From: Eisenbergiella sp963559585
Lineage (GTDB): Bacteria; Bacillota; Clostridia; Lachnospirales; Lachnospiraceae
Direction: 5' to 3'
Assembly: GCA_963559585.1 (NCBI GenBank)
Contig: CAUWLJ010000079.1
Coordinates: forward strand, 1-16,582
DNA length: 16,582 bases
Shown here: one piece after another, positions 14,097-16,582 of the stretch
How the letters are laid out: the number at the start of each line of letters is the position of its first letter
Numbering within the stretch: position 1 is the stretch's first letter
Notes under the pieces: generated by a model
What the model saw: only the letters and a program-made list of their open reading frames with translations
Database searches by the model: none
Told to the model about the DNA's origin: nothing
Program-made: the position numbers and the translations under genes

Positions 14097-15120
14097 GGAT
14101 AAGACATATAGAAATGTTTTGGAATCCCTGATGGAAAAAGTACCGCAGAAGTTGCCAAAAACAGAAGGTACTCTTATCCATAACGCACTTGTGCCGGCGG
14201 CATATGAACTGGAAAAATTGTATATATCGGCGGATATTATCCTGCGGGAAGTTTTTACGGATACGGCAACAAGGGAATACCTGATAAAAAGAACGAGTGA
14301 CATTAATGTGTATCCTCATAAAGCCACAGCGGCAGTGTGGAAGGGTGTATTTGAACCAAAAGAACTGGAGATACCAAACGGGGCAAGATTTAACTGTGGA
14401 AAACTAAATTTTGCGGTAACAAAAAAAGTAGAAGATGGGTATGAACTCATCTGCGAAACAGCAGGCAGTATGGGAAATTTGTCATACGGAGAGATCACAC
14501 CGATTCAGTTTATTTATGGATTCAAACGAGGAGAACTGACGGAATTATTGGTACACGGAAATGATGAAGAAGATACAGAAGCATTAAGGGACCGATATCT
14601 GACCATCCTGCGCAAGCCTTCTACCAGCGGAAATGTCTACGATTATTACAACTGGGCGATGGCCTGTGACGGTGTGGGAGCCGCTAAAATATTTCCTCTG
14701 GCCTATGGCCCGGGCACTGTGAAAGTGGTGATTGCCGATGAAGATAAATCCGAAGCAACACAAGCTTTATGCAGAAGGGTCAAAGATTATATTGAGGAGC
14801 GCCGCCCCATAGGGGCCACGGTAACGGTGGCGTCCGCTGTGGAACTGCCGGTTAACGTAATGGGAAAGGTGCTGTTAAAAAACGGGATCAACCTGGGAGC
14901 AGTACAGACAGCATTTGCCGCATCACTGTCAGACTACCTGCGGGCAAATGCTTTTGACTTATCCTATGTGGGTCTGGCAAGAGTGGGGAACCTGCTTCTG
15001 GAGACGCCCGGGGTGGAGGACTACGCCGGACTGACGCTGAACGGCACAGCGGGAAATATTGCCCTGGCAGATGAGCAGATTGCCGTGGCCGGAACGGTTA
15101 CACTGGAGGTGATGACCTGA
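14089..15120 (+). CDS. Baseplate J-like wedge protein (XkdT-like), AGG start
   Basis: This is the wedge protein of the baseplate (gp6/gpJ family). From AGG 14089 it has 343 residues and opens (M)FEDKTYRNVLESLMEKVP, then KTEGTLIHNALVPAAYEL. Both segments are the standard N-terminus of PBSX-type baseplate J proteins (M-F-E-x-x-T-x-x-x-I/V-L-x-x-M-L). A TTG 14119 start would remove the first part. The middle shows RGELTELLVHGNDEEDTEALRDRYL, RKPSTSGNVYDYYNWAM and VGAAKIFPLAYGPGTVKVVI, also typical. The 3' half becomes GC-richer, suggesting recombination within the gene. The stop overlaps the fibre ATG (TGATG). Confidence 0.95.
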   Translation, partial: RFEDKTYRNVLESLMEKVPQKLPKTEGTLIHNALVPAAYELEKLYISADIILREVFTDTATREYLIKRTSDINVYPHKATAAVWKGVFEPKELEIPNGARFNCGKLNFAVTKKVEDGYELICETAGSMGNLSYGEITPIQFIYGFKRGELTELLVHGNDEEDTEALRDRYLTILRKPSTSGNVYDYYNWAMACDGVGAAKIFPLAYGPGTVKVVIADEDKSEATQALCRRVKDYIEERRPIGATVTVASAVELPVNVMGKVLLKNGINLGAVQTAFAASLSDYLRANAFDLSYVGLARVGNLLLETPGVEDYAGLTLNGTAGNIALADEQIAVAGTVTLEVMT

Positions 15121-16529
15121 TGGAGCTGTCGCAGTTTTCCGAAAAACTGAATAAAGTGGACGGAAAGGTCTATGTGATCGAGGAAAAAATCCAGATGCCG
15201 GAGAGCGGTGTTTACGAAGCCCTGCTCCAGCATGACAACATAAACGAAGTAACCCTGACCGTATACACCGGCCCGCATCTGACGGGGGAGCAGCTGCAGA
15301 GCTATGCACTCTCCACCCCAAGCCTGACGCCCTGGAAGCGGTCAATCCGTATCCAGGCCAGTGCGCCGGTGGTATACATCTGCTACGAGACGGACGGGGA
15401 TACGGTGGAAGCGGATGATGTGAACTGTCTGCAGCGCGAACTGGTGCGGACCCAGCAGAGCGTTATGGATGAAACAGACCGGGCCCAGGCGGCAGAAAAC
15501 GCACTGGGAGAAGCTGTGCAGAGGGAGGCAGAACGCGCCTCGGCGGCAGAACAGTCGCTTGCAGAAGGAATCCAGGAGGAAGCACAGCGTGCGGAGCAGG
15601 CGGAAACACAGATCCGGCAGGAAATTGACCAGAACAGGCCGAACTGGGACGAAGCCTATAGTAAGCGGCACACCCACAAAAACGGATCAGTCCTGGAGAA
15701 GCTGACCAAGGCCATGCTGGACAAACTGGAAGGAATTGCGGAAGGTGCGAATAAATACATCCATCCTGTAACGCCGGGAAATAAACATATTCCGGCGGGC
15801 GGTAAAGCCGGACAGATTTTAAAGTGGCACGCTGACGGGGAGGCTGAATGGGCCAGTGACAGCGGGGATACCAAAGTTACCCAGAAGCCAGGTACAGTCA
15901 GCAATGATAAACGCCTGATTTTGTCTGCAAGTGCGGGAGATAACGAGGAAACGAGTTACGTGGTGAAATCTCCTAATTTTACTGCTAATCCGGTTACCGG
16001 AGAATTTTATGCGAAAGGGTACCGCCGTATCGACCTTACAGGCCAGACGCTGGACGCTGATACTCTGACGCTGGCCTCCGGTGCTCCGCAGATTATGAGA
16101 TACATCGAAAAAACAAGCGGGGGAGCGGCTAAGATAATCAATATCCCGGTATCCGGACAGCCGTTCCTGCTCGATGTGGAACTGATCCGATGGGCTTCCG
16201 TTACGGATTACGTAACAATGCAAACCTTCCGCTCAGTGGGACAGAAGAATCTGGAATATGTGCGCTACTGTACCAGCGGGACATGGAGTGCGTGGACGGC
16301 GAGGGCCTTTACGGATACCAAGTATACCCATCCCAGCAGCGGGGTAAAGGCTGGAACATACAGGAGCGTGACGGTTAACGCACAGGGGCATGTGACGGGC
16401 GGCTCCAATCCAACCACTCTTGCCGGATACGGCATCACGGATGCGGCGGCGAAGTCCCACAGCCATGACGGCGTGTATCTCAAAAAAGGCAGTATGACAT
16501 GGGCCGACCTGGGAGGTGGATCATCATGA
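15120..16529 (+). CDS. Tail fibre / receptor-binding protein with coiled coil and knob-like region
   Basis: The 469-residue product begins at ATG 15120 behind GGAGGTGA. Residues about 1-105 form an N-terminal attachment domain of unknown family. Residues 107-172 are an Ala/Glu/Gln-rich heptad region, probably a trimeric coiled coil. An H-T-H segment (184-186) leads to KLTKAMLDKLEGIAEGANKY, and a GKAGQILKWHADGEAEW motif near 228 follows; both are common in fibres of gut Clostridia phages. Residues about 300-400 resemble a pyocin-knob-type module (from YRRIDLTGQ to SGTWSAWTARAF). The end has the VNAQGHVTGGSNPTTLAGYGITDAA fibre repeat and a histidine motif SHSH. Codon use is GC-richer than in the upstream genes. 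The receptor is unknown. Confidence 0.85.
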   Translation: MELSQFSEKLNKVDGKVYVIEEKIQMPESGVYEALLQHDNINEVTLTVYTGPHLTGEQLQSYALSTPSLTPWKRSIRIQASAPVVYICYETDGDTVEADDVNCLQRELVRTQQSVMDETDRAQAAENALGEAVQREAERASAAEQSLAEGIQEEAQRAEQAETQIRQEIDQNRPNWDEAYSKRHTHKNGSVLEKLTKAMLDKLEGIAEGANKYIHPVTPGNKHIPAGGKAGQILKWHADGEAEWASDSGDTKVTQKPGTVSNDKRLILSASAGDNEETSYVVKSPNFTANPVTGEFYAKGYRRIDLTGQTLDADTLTLASGAPQIMRYIEKTSGGAAKIINIPVSGQPFLLDVELIRWASVTDYVTMQTFRSVGQKNLEYVRYCTSGTWSAWTARAFTDTKYTHPSSGVKAGTYRSVTVNAQGHVTGGSNPTTLAGYGITDAAAKSHSHDGVYLKKGSMTWADLGGGSS

Positions 16530-16582
16530 CATATGGGAAAAACCAGTACGGGCTGCTGCATTATGCCAGGGATGGAGACCAG
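16526..16582 (+). CDS. Partial gene after the fibre, cut by the window edge
   Basis: This frame starts at ATG 16526, overlapping the fibre stop in ATGA, with GGAGG (16512-16516) 9 bases upstream. Only 19 residues are visible (MTYGKNQYGLLHYARDGDQ). The opening, with an aromatic-G-x-N-x-Y-G-x-x-x-Y-A pattern, resembles the start of small tail-fibre-associated or baseplate proteins found next to fibres in related phages. The function cannot be judged from this fragment. Confidence 0.6.
   Translation, partial: MTYGKNQYGLLHYARDGDQ

Noticed and set aside
14119..15120. TTG 14119 as baseplate J start
   Set aside because: The family opening MFEDKTY is encoded upstream from AGG 14089, which has GGAGG before it.
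1..16582. CRISPR array, insertion sequence or host gene
   Set aside because: No direct repeat array, transposase or terminal inverted repeats seen; all coding space is accounted for by phage late genes.

Overview
The window is the late (packaging, head and contractile-tail) region of a temperate-type myophage. All genes lie on the + strand, packed end to end from about 120 to the right edge. Protein families (P27-type small terminase, HK97 capsid, PBSX/Xkd-like sheath, tube, LysM, hub and baseplate proteins), strong GGAGG ribosome sites, AGA/AGG-rich arginine use and moderate GC suggest a phage or prophage of a Clostridia-like Bacillota, perhaps Lachnospiraceae. The host is an inference; no host gene is present. 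TGA, TAA and TAG all act as stops, so the elongation code looks standard.

Layout: 36-110 tRNA; 123-509 HNH endonuclease; 510-595 short non-coding gap (possible terminator and cos region); 596-2826 terminase; 2814-4741 portal and ClpP-like protease; 4756-5916 capsid; 5913-7562 small HeH/Rho-N-like protein, connector, closure, gp10-like protein and tail terminator; 7543-9047 sheath and tube; 9061-9629 tail chaperone with a -1 frameshift site; 9622-11802 tape measure; 11802-15120 LysM protein, hub, DUF2577, DUF2634 and baseplate J; 15120-16529 tail fibre; 16526 to the edge, start of another gene. No gene-free stretch exceeds 300 bases.

The main result is a pair of matching anomalies. First, the tRNA at 36-110 has the body of a bacterial initiator tRNA (C1:A72 mismatch, A11:U24 pair, initiator D-arm and acceptor end) but carries anticodon CCU, which reads AGG. 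Second, seven structural genes (small terminase, portal, head closure, sheath, tape measure, hub, baseplate J) have no credible ATG/GTG/TTG at their family N-terminus. Each has an in-frame AGG exactly where the family start belongs. In six of the seven it lies 7-9 bases after a Shine-Dalgarno element. The other genes use ordinary ATG or GTG starts.

The simplest reading is that the phage encodes its own initiator tRNA and uses AGG as a dedicated start codon for part of its virion genes, while AGG stays arginine inside genes. This would make assembly depend on a phage-supplied initiation factor. I know of no described system of this kind, but I could not search. Which amino acid starts these proteins (Met or Arg) is open.
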